Positions 1 to 10,605 of a stretch of DNA of 64,000 nucleotides are shown piece by piece. The first letter of the stretch is position 1. Each line of letters begins with the position of its first letter. Source of the DNA: JADJWR01 sp963847675 (GTDB lineage Bacteria > Pseudomonadota > Gammaproteobacteria > Burkholderiales > Burkholderiaceae_F); the NCBI GenBank assembly GCA_963847675.1, contig CAWKAP010000011.1:124001-188000 (forward strand), given 5' to 3'. Both the position numbers and the translations under genes were made by a program. The notes beneath the pieces are model-generated. The model searched no databases. It was not told the DNA's origin and saw nothing but the letters and a program-made list of their open reading frames with translations.

Positions 1-3000
1 TGAATGCGGTGATCGGCAATGCGGACGGCATCAAGCTGGTGACGCCGAGCATGACCAACGTCGACACCGTCAACGTCGAGTTCGCCAACTCGCTGCCGTT
101 CCCGGTGGCGCTGAGCTTCGAGGACACGACCGGCACCAGTGAAGTCAATGCCACCCGCATCAGCGGCGGACAGGGCGCGCTCGTGCTGGACATGAACAAG
201 GAAGTGACGTCGCTTTCGGCGACCAACACCGTTGCCGCAGTGCCGTTCCTCATCTTTGACTACCGGGATGGCGAGGCGCCGACGACAGTCGACCTGGCGC
301 TGAAGAACGTCACCGTCACTGACCTCTACATTGGCCAAGGGGTGATGCCCGGATTCAACGTGGGCACCGGTGTCGAGACGCTGAACCTGACGTCGGACGG
401 TATCAATACCGTGGGCACGAACACCGGGAACGGGCTGGACTCGGCGGTCAAGACCCTGAGCCTCACCGTCAACTCCAGTTCGCTGACGATCAACGGGGTC
501 ACTGAGGCGGCGCTGGCGACGATCAACGCCACCGGCGCAGGCAACCTGACGCTGGCCGAGGTCGGTAGCGCGGCCGGCTTCCAGCTTCAGGCCGGTTCGA
601 TGACCGGCAACGTCAAGGCGTGGATCGACAACGCCGCGGCGCAAGGCAATTCGGTGTTCAACACGGGCGAGGGCAGTGACTGGCTGAACACCAAGGGCGA
701 CCTCGGCGGCGACATCAACACCGACGGCGGCAGCGATACGGTCGGTATTGGTGGCCACATCCTCGGCAGCGGGTCGGTCAACCTCGGCGGGGCTGGCGAC
801 ACGGTGACGGTCGGTGGCGATATGAAGGGCGGCGCCGAAATCAGGGGCGGCGACGGTGGCGACAGCATCAGTGTGACCGGCAACGTCGAGGGCGATAACT
901 TCACGACCATACCCGACGCGGGCATCTTCGGTGAAGACGGTGGCGACAGCATTTTCGTAGGTGGCGTGGTTTCCGGCTCCGTTGACGGCGGTAACGATGG
1001 CGACTACATCCAAATCAACGGCGGCGTCGCCGCAGCCGGATCGGTCACTGGTGGCCAGGGCTTCGACAGCATCTACGTCTATAACAACGTCGCGGGCTCC
1101 GTATCCGGCGGCACCGAAGGCGACTACATCTACATCGGTGGGAACGTAAGCGGGTCCGTGCAGGGTGACGGCGGAGACGACCAAATTTACATCGCCGGGA
1201 ACGTGACCGGATCGGTGGGCGGCGGCGCCGACAGCGACCAGATGTACGTGGGCAACGGCATCACCAACGGCAGCGTGACCGGCGGGTCGGGGATGGATTA
1301 CCTCGTCGTCGATGGCCCGATCACCAGCGGCGGGTCTTCGGCGGTCGACATGGGCGACGACGACGACGTCTTCTGGCAGAGGGTGTCGGCCGGGACGGCG
1401 GTGACGCAGAACGGCAACGGTGTCCCGGCGGTCCAGGGTGGCGCGCCGAGCGCCAGCGACACGGCGGTCTTCGCCAACACCGGCAACGGTGTGGTGACCG
1501 TGACGGGCGGCGCCGGGACCGGCGATGCAGTGACCGGCTTCGAGACGATCCAGCTCTTCAACCAGGCCAGTGGCACGATCGTCGCTGACTTCGGCGACAT
1601 CGGCGGCACGCCGCGTGTCGACCTGCTGTCGGTCGACGGCAACAGCAGCACCACAACGCTGACCGGATTGGACGGCGAGGCGCTGTTCCTGACCGGCGCG
1701 ATCGCGCAGGGCGGCAACCTGCCAGGCTGGGGGGCGGGCAGCTTTGACGGCTTCGTCGGGGCGAGCCCCGTCACCAACACGGTCAACCTCAACGTGGCTG
1801 GCAGCGGTGGCATGCTGAAAGCGACCATCGAGAGCCTGCAGCAGTTCGTGGTCAATCTTGACGACACCACCAGCGGCTACAGTGATCTCGCGCTCGATAT
1901 CACCAACACGACGCGCGACCAGACGGTCAACTTCGACGCGGCCAACGACGACTTCACGGGAACCACGACGGTCACCGGAAGCGCGGCGGGCAACACGATC
2001 TCGCTGAACGAGATCGATTCGCAGACCATCATGGCCCAGATCGCCGCCGACGTGAGCATCGTCGCCGGTGCCCGGGCCGACGACGGGGCGATCTTCGCGC
2101 TCGACCGCTTCATCACGACCGGCAGCGGCGATGACGTCGTCGATTACCGCAAGGCCTATCTGGACGGCGGCAACGGCGTGACCACGCTCGGCGACGAAAT
2201 CAAGCTGGGCCTGGGCGTCAACAAGCTGATCATCGGCAACTCGACCGATGTCACGCCGGATCGCGACGAGGCGTTCGAAGGCGTCAAGGGCGCCACGATC
2301 CTCGCCGTCGACGGCAACTCGAAGATCTTCCTCGGTGACGACGCCTACGCGGCCGGTATCAAGGTCCTCGAGACGATGCCGGGTGCGAACGTGACTGCCG
2401 AGACCGGGCTGGGCTTCGGCGGGTTCGAATTGCAGGTCAACCTCGGGCTGGAGTCCACGCTGACGTTGCAGAACGAACCCGCGGCCAACAACGACCTCGA
2501 CCTGCGCGTAACGCTCGACGAGACGCCTACGGGCAGCGGCCAAGGCACGCCGAGCGACGACGACGCGACCCTCATCCTGAACCCGGCCGGCACCGGCAGC
2601 GTCGGGCTGAAGGTCAAGATCGACGACGACACGCCCACCTGGATCGGCACGAAGGCGGTCACCGACGCCAACGGGTGGTCGGAGCTGTCACTCAAAGTCG
2701 ACGCGGCCAGCGGGATCGACCAGATCAAGCTGATCGACAACAACATCGACATCAACGACAACGGCGTCAACGACCAGCCGTTCGATCCCGATTTCGACAA
2801 CGCCAACGTCGTCGTCGTTCTGAACGACAGTTGGGCGCTGAATGCGCTCACGGTCGACGCGGGCGGGATCGATGACTTCGACAACAACACCGCGACCGGC
2901 GCGGTGGTCATCGACGGCAGCGACGAGAAGAGCGCCGACCTCACCCTCCGCGGCTCGGCCAACGACAACGTGCTGGTCGGCGGCAAGGGAGCGAACATCC

Positions 3001-5218
3001 TGATCGCCAGCGGCGGCGACGACATCCTGATCGGCGGCGACCTGGCCGACACGCTGACCGGCTTCGGGGGCGACGACATCCTGATCGGCAACGGCGGGGA
3101 TGACAAACTGAACGCGGGCCTGGGTGACGACTACCTGATTGGTGGCGCAGGCAGCGACGACCTCACCGGCGGTGGCGGTTCGGACGTCTTCGACTACCTG
3201 AACGGCAAAGACTCCTCGCCGGGGGCGAGCACGCTGGACCTGATCCGCGACTTCGACTTCAAGGTCGATGCGCTGAGCGTCTCCAACGCCATCTCGCTCG
3301 TGGGCACGGTCATCATCGAAGACAACATCGGCGCGGCCAACCCGGGCAACCTCTTCACGTTCCTGGAGAGCCGCTCGGAGGTGCAGACCGCCTTCGCACT
3401 GGCCGGGTCGAACGCCCTGTTCGTGACGGTGATGTCGCCGAACTTCACGGACGGCGACGTGTCGGTGATGTTGATCGAGAACGGGACCCTTCCGGGTGAC
3501 CTGAAGACGTTCGACTCGAAAGACATCATGATCCAGTTCGACGACGACGGCAGCTACACCAACCTCGGCTTCTTCAGCCTCGCCAACTTCGGTCCGTTCG
3601 GCGACGGCACGCCGGTGACTGCTCCGGCGATCACCGCCTGGGAAGAGGACACCAACCCGAACTTCCCGGGCGACAGCCTGACCTACGACAACGACCTGTT
3701 GTTCTCGGGCACGGCGGCGGCGAATGCGAGCGTCACGTTGTTCGTTGACGCCGACGGCGACAGCTTCCTTGACTGGGACGAGTTGTCGTGGACGACGGGT
3801 GCCGACGGTGGTGGGCTGTGGTCGGTACAGACCGGCGAACTGCCTGACGGCAAGTGGGACTTCCGTGCGCTGCAGGAGATCGAAGGCGCGAACGGCGGAA
3901 CGTTCATTAGCCCGGTGTCGAAGGCCGAAGTGGTCGAGATCGACACGGTGGCACCGACGGTCACGCTGACGGTGGTCGATGACAAGCTCACCTCCGGTGA
4001 GACGACGGCGATCCTGATCAAGTTCAGCGAGCGGGTTGATGAGAACACGATCGACTTCGGTGACCTGGATGCGAGCGGTGCGAACGGCACGCTGGACCCG
4101 TTGTCCTTCAGTCAGGTGACACCTTCGCTGTGGACGGTGACGTTCACGCCGACGGCCGCCATCGAGGACTACACCAACGTCATCAGCTTCACCGGCGCTT
4201 ACACCGACAAGGCTGGCAACGACGGCCTGCCGGGTACGTCGGGCAACTTCATCATCGACAGCATCGCGCCGACGGTGGCGGTGACGCTGAATGACTACGC
4301 GATCAAGATCGGCGATGCCGTGACCGTCACGTTCGACTTCAGCGAGGAGGTCACGGGCTTCGGCCTGCTCGACATCAACCTCGCCGACGCGAACGGCAAG
4401 GTGAGCGGGTTGACGCAGGACCTCGGGGACCCGACCATCTACACGGCCACGTTCACGCCGTTCACGGTGGAAGATCTCACGAACACGATCAGCGTCGATA
4501 ACCTGTCGTACAAGGACCTCGCCGGCAACGACGGCGCGGGTGCGACATCTCCGAACTACGAGATCGACACGATCGCGCCGACCGTCATAGTCACGATTGA
4601 CGACGACTTCCTGACGATTGGCGAGACCGCGACGCTGACCTACACGTTCAGCGAAGACGTGACCGGCTTCGATGCAAGCGACATCACCGCGGAGACCGGC
4701 ACTCTGTCGACCTTCACGGTGGTCAACGCCTTCACGTACACGGCGCTGTTCACGCCGACCCCGCTCGAGCAGGACCTGACGGCCGTGGCGACGGTCATCG
4801 ACCAGTCCTACACGGATCTCCGCCGGCCAACCTCGGCGGCGACGGCTCGGTGGACTACAAGGTCGATACGCGGGTCCCGCCGGATGTCACCAGCGCAAGC
4901 TACGACGCGGGTAACAACGTCATCATCCTGAACGGGACCGGCTTCTCGAACTACCTGGCCGGTACCGCGGTGGGATTCGTGTGGGACTTCAGCGACGGCA
5001 CATACGAGCTGCAGGCCTCCGACATCACGGCGTTCAACATCGTGAACGACACGCTGATCCAGGTTGGACTGAGCAATACGACGGCCAGTGCGATCGAGAG
5101 CGACGTCTACGGAACCTTCAATCTGGGTGATGACGACCTGAGCATCCCCGGCGGCTTCCTCGTCGACGCGGTGGGCTTCGATCTGTCGCCTGGTTTCGAC
5201 ATCCTCGGTTTCAACTGA
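1..5218 (+). CDS. Giant RTX / S-layer-like surface protein (5' truncated, one frameshift)
   Basis: The reading frame is open to the left window edge, so the N-terminus is missing; about 1,737 residues are visible once a frameshift is corrected. Three zones can be seen. Around nt 700-1,330 there is a run of about 20-residue glycine/aspartate repeats of the form GGxxxDxIxIxGNVxGSV. Around nt 2,950-3,200 there are classical RTX calcium-binding nonapeptides (GGDDILIGG type). From about nt 3,900 there are three roughly 100-residue Ig-like modules, each ending near DLAGN...IDTIAPTV. After base 4820 the frame moves by two; removing two extra C's near 4821 and 4829 restores DLAGN and continues to the stop at 5218. 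RTX proteins are normally secreted by type I systems and fold on binding calcium outside the cell. An S-layer role is inference from size and composition. No secretion genes are in the window. Confidence 0.8.
700..1330 (+). repeat. Long-period RTX-like protein repeat block
   Basis: About eight tandem units of roughly 20-22 residues are encoded here. Each has a glycine pair, a D-x-I/V-x-I/V strand and a GNVxGSV turn. They differ from the nonapeptide RTX repeats found about 2 kb downstream in the same protein, and probably form a beta-roll or beta-helix. The DNA is diverged between units, so this is a protein-level repeat. Confidence 0.7.
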
Positions 5219-5261
5219 TCCAGGCAGCGGCCTCACCTCGGTGGGGCCGCATAGAATATGC

Positions 5262-5286
5262 GGCGGCTTCGGCCGCCCGTTTTTTT
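5262..5286 (+). terminator. Rho-independent terminator after the RTX gene
   Basis: A hairpin with stem GGCGGC/GCCGCC and a TTCG tetraloop (5262-5277) is followed two bases later by seven T's (5280-5286). It lies 44 bases after the RTX stop codon and before the methyltransferase start. An overlapping dyad, GCCGCAT/ATGCGGC at 5246-5264, would compete with the terminator stem. Confidence 0.75.
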
Positions 5287-5335
5287 CTTCGGGCGCGATC
5301 CGCGTCCACTTTGCTGACGCATCAGGACACCGCCG

Positions 5336-6874
5336 ATGAGCGACTGGGCCCAAGGCTACATTTCAGATATCCCGTATACGTCCGGTTTCTACCGTGAGTT
5401 GACGCCGCAACTGCTGGCCTTTGCCTGCATGCTCAAGGGAGGCAGCCCGCCGCCGACCGAGGGCGGATTCAACTTCTGCGAACTTGGGTGTGGCCAGGGC
5501 TTCGGCACGGCGCTGATGGCGGCAGCGTATCCGAGCGCCCGCTTCTGGGGCTTCGACTTCAATCCGGGACAGATCGCCCACGCGCGGAACCTCGCGAGCG
5601 AGGCGGAGCTTTCCAACGTGGAGTTCGGCGAGGAGAGTTTCGGGGACCTCGCCGCAGGCTCGCGCGGCGACTTGCCATTGTTCGACTACATCGTCCTGCA
5701 CGGGATCTACAGCTGGGTAAGCGAGGCCAACCGGCAGGCGATCGTGCGCTTCATCGGCCAGCGGCTCAGGCCGGGCGGGGTCGTTTACGTGTCGTACAAC
5801 TGCATGCCCGGCTGGGCGCAGGCCGCGCCAATGCAGCGGCTGCTCCGGATGTATGCGGAGCACCGCCCCGGGCGCTCGGACCGCCAGGTCGACGCGGCCC
5901 TCGCATTCGCGCAAAAGCTCAAGGCCGCCGACGCGCTTTATTTCAAGGCCAACCCGGGCCTTGCGGCGCGGATGGACAAGCTGCCGGCGATGAACAAGCA
6001 GTACCTCGCGCACGAGTACCTCAACGAATGGTGGTCGGCTCCTTATCACGCGGAGGTGGCGCGTGAGATGGCGGCGGCGAAGCTGACATTCATCGCTTCG
6101 GCGACGCTGGCGGAGAACTTCGAGGGCGTCGTGCTCAGCGAGCCGATGCGCAATGCGCTGGCGGAGATCGACGATCCGGCGCTGGCGCAGACGTTTCGCG
6201 ATTACTGCTTCAACCAGCAGTTCCGGCGCGACATCTACGTGCGCGGCCAGGCGGTCCTGCCGGTGGCCGAGCAGAGGCAACGGCTGCTCGCGACGCACTT
6301 TGCGCTGACGGTTCCGCGCAAAGACCTCAAGCTGGAGTTCCAGCTCCCGATCGGCAAGGCTGCCGGATCCAAAGCGGTCTACGAGCCCATCGCGGACGCG
6401 ATCGCCGACCAAGGCATGACACTGTCGCAGCTGATCGGCCACCCGACGCTCAAAGGCCAGCAGCCCGCCGCTGTCACCCAGGCGCTGTCGTTCCTCGTGG
6501 GCTCAGGCCAGGTGCACCCGATGATCCCGGGCGCCGATGCGCGAGCCGCCCGGCGCTTCAACGCGCTGATCGCCCGGCGCGTGATGAACGGCGCCGACTA
6601 CACCTTCCTTTCGGCGGCCGGCCTCGGCACCGCGGTGGCGGCGAACATGCTGCAGATCGCTGCACTGCAGGAGGCGATGGCGTCGAACGGTGCAAGCCTG
6701 AGTGCGGAGATGGTGGCCCCGAAGATCTGGGCCGCCCTCAAGCGCGCCGGACGCTCCATCGTCAAGGAGGGCCAGTCGATCGTGGACGACGCGGCCGCGA
6801 TCGATGAGATCGGCAGCCAGATCCGACCGTTCCTTACCAACACGCTGCCGGTGTGGCGCAAACTGGGTGTCTGA
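5336..6874 (+). CDS. SAM-dependent methyltransferase with methyltransferase regulatory domain
   Basis: A 512-residue protein. The class I methyltransferase fold is marked by the SAM-binding motif ELGCGQGFG near residues 47-56 and an acidic FDFN strand about 20 residues later. The central part (about residues 210-300) resembles the methyltransferase regulatory domain (PF10119), and the C-terminal third is a helical extension typical of this family. The substrate cannot be read from sequence. It follows the RTX gene after a terminator and precedes two small unknown genes on the same strand, so a role in modifying surface protein or glycan is a contextual guess. The ATG at 5336 has only a weak ribosome site. 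Confidence 0.75.
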   Translation: MSDWAQGYISDIPYTSGFYRELTPQLLAFACMLKGGSPPPTEGGFNFCELGCGQGFGTALMAAAYPSARFWGFDFNPGQIAHARNLASEAELSNVEFGEESFGDLAAGSRGDLPLFDYIVLHGIYSWVSEANRQAIVRFIGQRLRPGGVVYVSYNCMPGWAQAAPMQRLLRMYAEHRPGRSDRQVDAALAFAQKLKAADALYFKANPGLAARMDKLPAMNKQYLAHEYLNEWWSAPYHAEVAREMAAAKLTFIASATLAENFEGVVLSEPMRNALAEIDDPALAQTFRDYCFNQQFRRDIYVRGQAVLPVAEQRQRLLATHFALTVPRKDLKLEFQLPIGKAAGSKAVYEPIADAIADQGMTLSQLIGHPTLKGQQPAAVTQALSFLVGSGQVHPMIPGADARAARRFNALIARRVMNGADYTFLSAAGLGTAVAANMLQIAALQEAMASNGASLSAEMVAPKIWAALKRAGRSIVKEGQSIVDDAAAIDEIGSQIRPFLTNTLPVWRKLGV

Positions 6875-6956
6875 CCACGCCCTCCGGTTGAGTGGAACGG
6901 CAAGTGTCCCCGCGCGCAAGGAGCGGGCCTCTGCAGGGATTACCGAGGGCAGCGCA

Positions 6957-7504
6957 TTGACGACAGTAGACACGCCGGCCGGAGCCATGGCGGCCGAGGC
7001 AACGGTCAGCTTCAGCTACAGCGCCGCCGAGGACCGGATTGTCGGCGATTTCAGGCAGGGCGATTCGAGGGTTACGGTGCTGCTGACGCGGCGTCTGGTA
7101 CGGCAGTTCATTGCGAGCCTTGCGCGGCTGCTCACCCAATCCAGCCCGGTAGCCCAACGCGCGCCGGTGTCGATGCGCGCCGATGTCGTACGGCTCGAAC
7201 ATGAGACGGCGGTCGCGCAGTTGACAACCAGCGCCGGCGCCGCAGCGGCACAGGCGCTTGGCAGGGTGGACGGCCAGGGCGGGCTGCTGATAGCGCGCAT
7301 CGACCTGACTCCCCGCCCGCCGGGTTTCCTGCTCGTCCTTAGCGACGCCAGCGAGCGCAATCTGGCGGCACGCCTGCAGTGGCAGGACTTGCACCGCCTT
7401 GTGGGCGCGCTACATCAGCAGGCCCGTAACGCGCAGTGTGGGATCTTGTGGAGACCGTGCCCTGGCTGGTGCCACCGGAGAGTTCCACGGTGGCCACGGC
7501 CTGA
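6957..7504 (+). CDS. Unknown small protein, frameshifted near its 3' end
   Basis: I do not recognise a family. The likely start is TTG at 6957, with GAGGG seven bases upstream; ATG at 6987 is the alternative. Frame 0 reads sensibly to about nt 7430 and then turns arginine/proline-rich. Removing a duplicated TG at about 7429-7432 gives a C-terminus reading QWDLVETVPWLVPPESS and a stop at 7502-7504, for 181 residues in total. The sequence has alternating hydrophobic strands and no signal peptide or membrane segment. It lies between the methyltransferase and another small protein, probably in one operon. Confidence 0.5.
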
Positions 7505-7636
7505 GGTCGACACGCAACGACACGACTCTTTCAACGAATCCGGTCCCGCCCGCCTGCGAGTCAGGGTGAAGGGACCATCCATCCACAGCCGGCGCCTGGC
7601 GCCGCCAGGGCCACCCATCGAAGGAGCAAGGCAAAG

Positions 7637-7870
7637 ATGTTTATCGAATCGCTCGGCAACGCCACCCTGCACAACGGGATCCTGCGCATCGAAGGGCGCA
7701 TCCGCGGCGGTGACGGCAAGGAACAGACTGCAGGACATCTGGTGATCCCGGCGCAGCATGCGGCACAGATCACGCAACAGCTGGCGACGATCCTGCAGGA
7801 GCTGAAGAAACGCATCGACGAGTACGCCGCGGCACAGAAGGCGGGCGCCGGCGACAAATCGGTCCAGTAG
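7637..7870 (+). CDS. Small conserved-looking hypothetical protein (77 aa)
   Basis: A 77-residue soluble protein starting at ATG 7637 with an AAGGAG ribosome site upstream. The N-terminal half reads as beta strands (ESLGNATLHNGILRIEG) and the C-terminal half as an amphipathic helix ending ELKKRIDEYAAA. There is no signal peptide. Its position directly after the surface-protein genes suggests an accessory role there, but I cannot assign a function. Confidence 0.6.
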   Translation: MFIESLGNATLHNGILRIEGRIRGGDGKEQTAGHLVIPAQHAAQITQQLATILQELKKRIDEYAAAQKAGAGDKSVQ

Positions 7871-7912
7871 CAATACGCTGCTTCTGGCGGGACAGGCTTG
7901 GGGTGAGGCGCT

Positions 7913-9220
7913 TCAAAGGAGCGCGCGCCGGTAGCCGTCCTCGAGCCTCCGCAAGTACAGCTCCGGAGAAAAGTTCTCGACCCGCGCGGCGCCTTTTCGC
8001 ACAAGTTCATCGCACAGCGCGTCGTCACCGGCAAGACGGTCCATTGCGTCGGAAATCTGGCGCGGGTCGCGAGGATCGACCAGCAGCGCGGCATCGCCGG
8101 CTACTTCGGGCAGCGAGGTCGTGTTCGAGGTGATGACCGGCACGCCCATCGCCATCGCTTCGAGCACCGGCAGCCCGAATCCCTCGTACAGCGACGGGAA
8201 GACCACGGCCCGCGCGCCCTTGACCAGCGCCATGAGCTGAGCGAACGGCAGGTACTCGAAGCGCCGGATCCGCTGGCGCGTCTTCGGGTCGGCGAGAAGC
8301 TCGCCGATGCGGCGTTGCTCCTCGTCGTACATCCAGCCGTACCTGCCGGCGACGACCAGCGGCAGGTCGGACTTCGCCATCGCGTGGGCGTCGAGGATGC
8401 GCAGCACGTTCTTCTTCGGCTCGACGGCGCCGAAGAAGAGGAAGTAGCCGCGCGGCGACAGGGCGAAATCCGTCTCGAGCTGCTGCGCCAGCGTTTCCTC
8501 GTTCACGTCGCGCAGCGCCGATGGCAGGTTCACCGCCTGGTAGGTGACCGAGATGCGGTCGGCGGGGACGTCGAAGTACGCGAGCAGGTCGCGCTTGCTG
8601 TGCTCGGAAACCGTGAACACCGCGTCGGCGCCCTTCAGCGACGCCTCCATGATACGGCGGTAGTGATCTGGGTTGACGATCGTGCTGTTCGGCAGGGCGA
8701 GCGGAATCACGTCGTGCACGGTGACCACGTTGGCCACGCCGCGCATGCGCAGCGGCAGCGGCATGGTGCGGTGGAAGATTTCGACGCCGGGCAGTCGCCG
8801 CAGCAGCGTCTGGTGCCGCGTCAGCGCGGCGATCGCCTGCGCGCTCTGGTAGATCGAGGGCAGGGTGTAGACGTGGGCGAGGTCGGGAATCCGAATCGGC
8901 GAACCCACCAGCGTGGCGTCCGGGCGGCGCGGAACAGGCTTTGCGTTCAGCGGCCAGCCGAGCAGGACCGGCCCGAGGTACGCGGCGGCATAAGGCGCCC
9001 AGCGCAGCCATTCCCTGGGGTGGGCTTCGCCGCGCACGCCGAAGCGCTCCAGCAGGCGCGGCCACAGGTCGTGCCGGCTGCGTCCGAGGCCGTTCAGGCC
9101 GTAGACGGCGCTGACCTCGTGCCCGTTCGCGCTCAGCGTCTGCGCGAGTTCATAGGCGAACGTGGCCAGCCCGGTGCCTTCCTTCAGGCCCAGCGTGTAG
9201 CCGTCGATGGCGATCTTCAC
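7913..9220 (-). CDS. GT4 (group 1) family glycosyltransferase
   Basis: A 435-residue retaining glycosyltransferase with GT-B fold. The start is taken as GTG at 9220, giving the N-terminus MKIAIDGYTLGLKEGTG, where a glycine-rich loop follows the first strand as usual for the family. The nucleotide-sugar site is marked by SLYEGFGLPVLEAMAMG near residue 340, the E-x7-E motif. It is predicted to transfer a sugar from a nucleotide donor at the cytoplasmic membrane face. It is the last gene of a leftward cluster with the Wzt/Wzm exporter, so it probably builds the exported polysaccharide. Donor and acceptor are unknown. Confidence 0.85.
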   Translation of the reverse strand: MKIAIDGYTLGLKEGTGLATFAYELAQTLSANGHEVSAVYGLNGLGRSRHDLWPRLLERFGVRGEAHPREWLRWAPYAAAYLGPVLLGWPLNAKPVPRRPDATLVGSPIRIPDLAHVYTLPSIYQSAQAIAALTRHQTLLRRLPGVEIFHRTMPLPLRMRGVANVVTVHDVIPLALPNSTIVNPDHYRRIMEASLKGADAVFTVSEHSKRDLLAYFDVPADRISVTYQAVNLPSALRDVNEETLAQQLETDFALSPRGYFLFFGAVEPKKNVLRILDAHAMAKSDLPLVVAGRYGWMYDEEQRRIGELLADPKTRQRIRRFEYLPFAQLMALVKGARAVVFPSLYEGFGLPVLEAMAMGVPVITSNTTSLPEVAGDAALLVDPRDPRQISDAMDRLAGDDALCDELVRKGAARVENFSPELYLRRLEDGYRRALL

Positions 9221-9308
9221 CGCGCTGCCCGCGTTGCGGTGTCGGCAACGCCGCTCCAGCTGCGTACCATCGCAGCATGGGACGCGTGCTGCGCCAACCC
9301 CTCCCGAC

Positions 9309-10539
9309 TCACGAGTCGGCACCGCTGTCGGTCGAGTCCACGAACTCCACGGTCACGGGCATGCGCACCAGGCCCCGGGCCGTGGCCTCTTCCAGAATCT
9401 CCAATTCGGCCAATCGGCCGCGCCGATGAAAGGTGGTTCCGTCGCGGCTGCGCGCCGCGGCCGCCACCGAAACGTGGCCGGCGCCGATGGCCAGGCTCGG
9501 GAAGGCGAAGCGGAGCTTCCCCTGCGGCGCAGTCGGCGCGCGCCCCTGCAACGCGCTGCTGTCGGCTGCGAACAGCGTGAGCCCTTGGTCGTTCGACAGC
9601 ACGATCTCGAACATGGCGTTGGGCAGTGCGCGTGGCGTGCCCGCGTATTCGATCTCGATCGTCATCGCATGCCCGCTGACCACCTGTCGCTGCGGCCGAC
9701 CGTCGCGGTCGAGCACGCGCGCGGCGACGATGCGCACCGGACTGCGGATGCCGGCTGCATCGGCTCCGAGCACGCCTTCGCCCAGGCTCACTTCCCGGTC
9801 CTCGTAGACGTACTTGTCGAGCACCTCGGCGGTGGGTCCCAGCGCCATCACCGCGCCGTTCTTCAGGTACAGCGTCTGTTCGCAGTAGTTGCGGATGCTG
9901 GCCAGGTCGTGGCTGACGAGGACGATGGTCTTGCCTTCGCGCCTGAACTGGCGAAAGACGTCGAAGCACTTCTGCTGGAACGCCATGTCGCCGACCGCGA
10001 GCACCTCGTCCATCAGGTAGACGTCGGCGTGCGCCTTGATGGCGACCGAGAATGCCAGCCGCACCTGCATGCCGGAGGAGAAGTTCTTCAGCTTCTGGTC
10101 GACGAAGCGCTCGAGCTCGGCGAAGGCGATGATCTCGTCGAAGACCGCGTCGATCTCGCGCGTGCGCAGGCCGAGCACCGCCGCGTTCAGGTAGACGTTG
10201 TCGCGCGCGGAAAGGTCGGGATTGAAGCCGACGCCGAGCTCGAGGAATGGCGAGAGTATTGCCCCGCACCTCGATGCTGCCCGCGTTCGGCGGAAAGATG
10301 CCGGCGAGGACCTTCAGCAGCGTCGACTTGCCGCTGCCGTTGCGCCCGATGATGCCGAAGCAGGTACCGGTCGCGACTTCGAACGAAACCTCGTGCAGCG
10401 CGTCGAAGCGCTCTCGCCCCACGCGACGGAAGCCGCTCGCCACCCACTCGCGCAGCGTCTCGCGCTTCTCGTGCGGCAGCGTGAAAGTCTTGGTGACGCC
10501 GGAGACGGTGATCGCGGGCGGGGACGCTGGGCTCGTCAT
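9309..10539 (-). CDS. wzt: Polysaccharide ABC transporter ATPase, Wzt-like (one frameshift)
   Basis: ATP-binding subunit of a two-component O-antigen or capsule exporter. The N-terminal part carries Walker A GRNGSGKST near residue 65; the later part carries signature SSGMQVRLAF and Walker B VYLMDEVLAVGD. The last 150 residues form a strand-rich domain like the Wzt C-terminal domain that binds the glycan's terminal cap. The two parts lie in different frames. Removing one base around 10252-10260 restores the expected GNxLSPFLELGVGFNPDL and a 409-residue protein. Wzm lies immediately upstream. The insertion is probably a sequence error, since both halves are well conserved. Confidence 0.85.
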
Positions 10540-10605
10540 TTCCGGAGGGGGCGTTGGCCGGCAGGCGGCGGGACGGCGCGAGGCATGAGGCTCGCCTGCT
10601 CCGGC

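Noticed and set aside
700..1330. Repeat block considered as a CRISPR array
   Set aside because: Units are coding, diverged at DNA level, and lack constant repeats with unique spacers.
587..3529. Several long minus-strand open frames opposite the RTX gene
   Set aside because: They mirror the sense codons, are rich in serine and proline, and have no motifs or ribosome sites.
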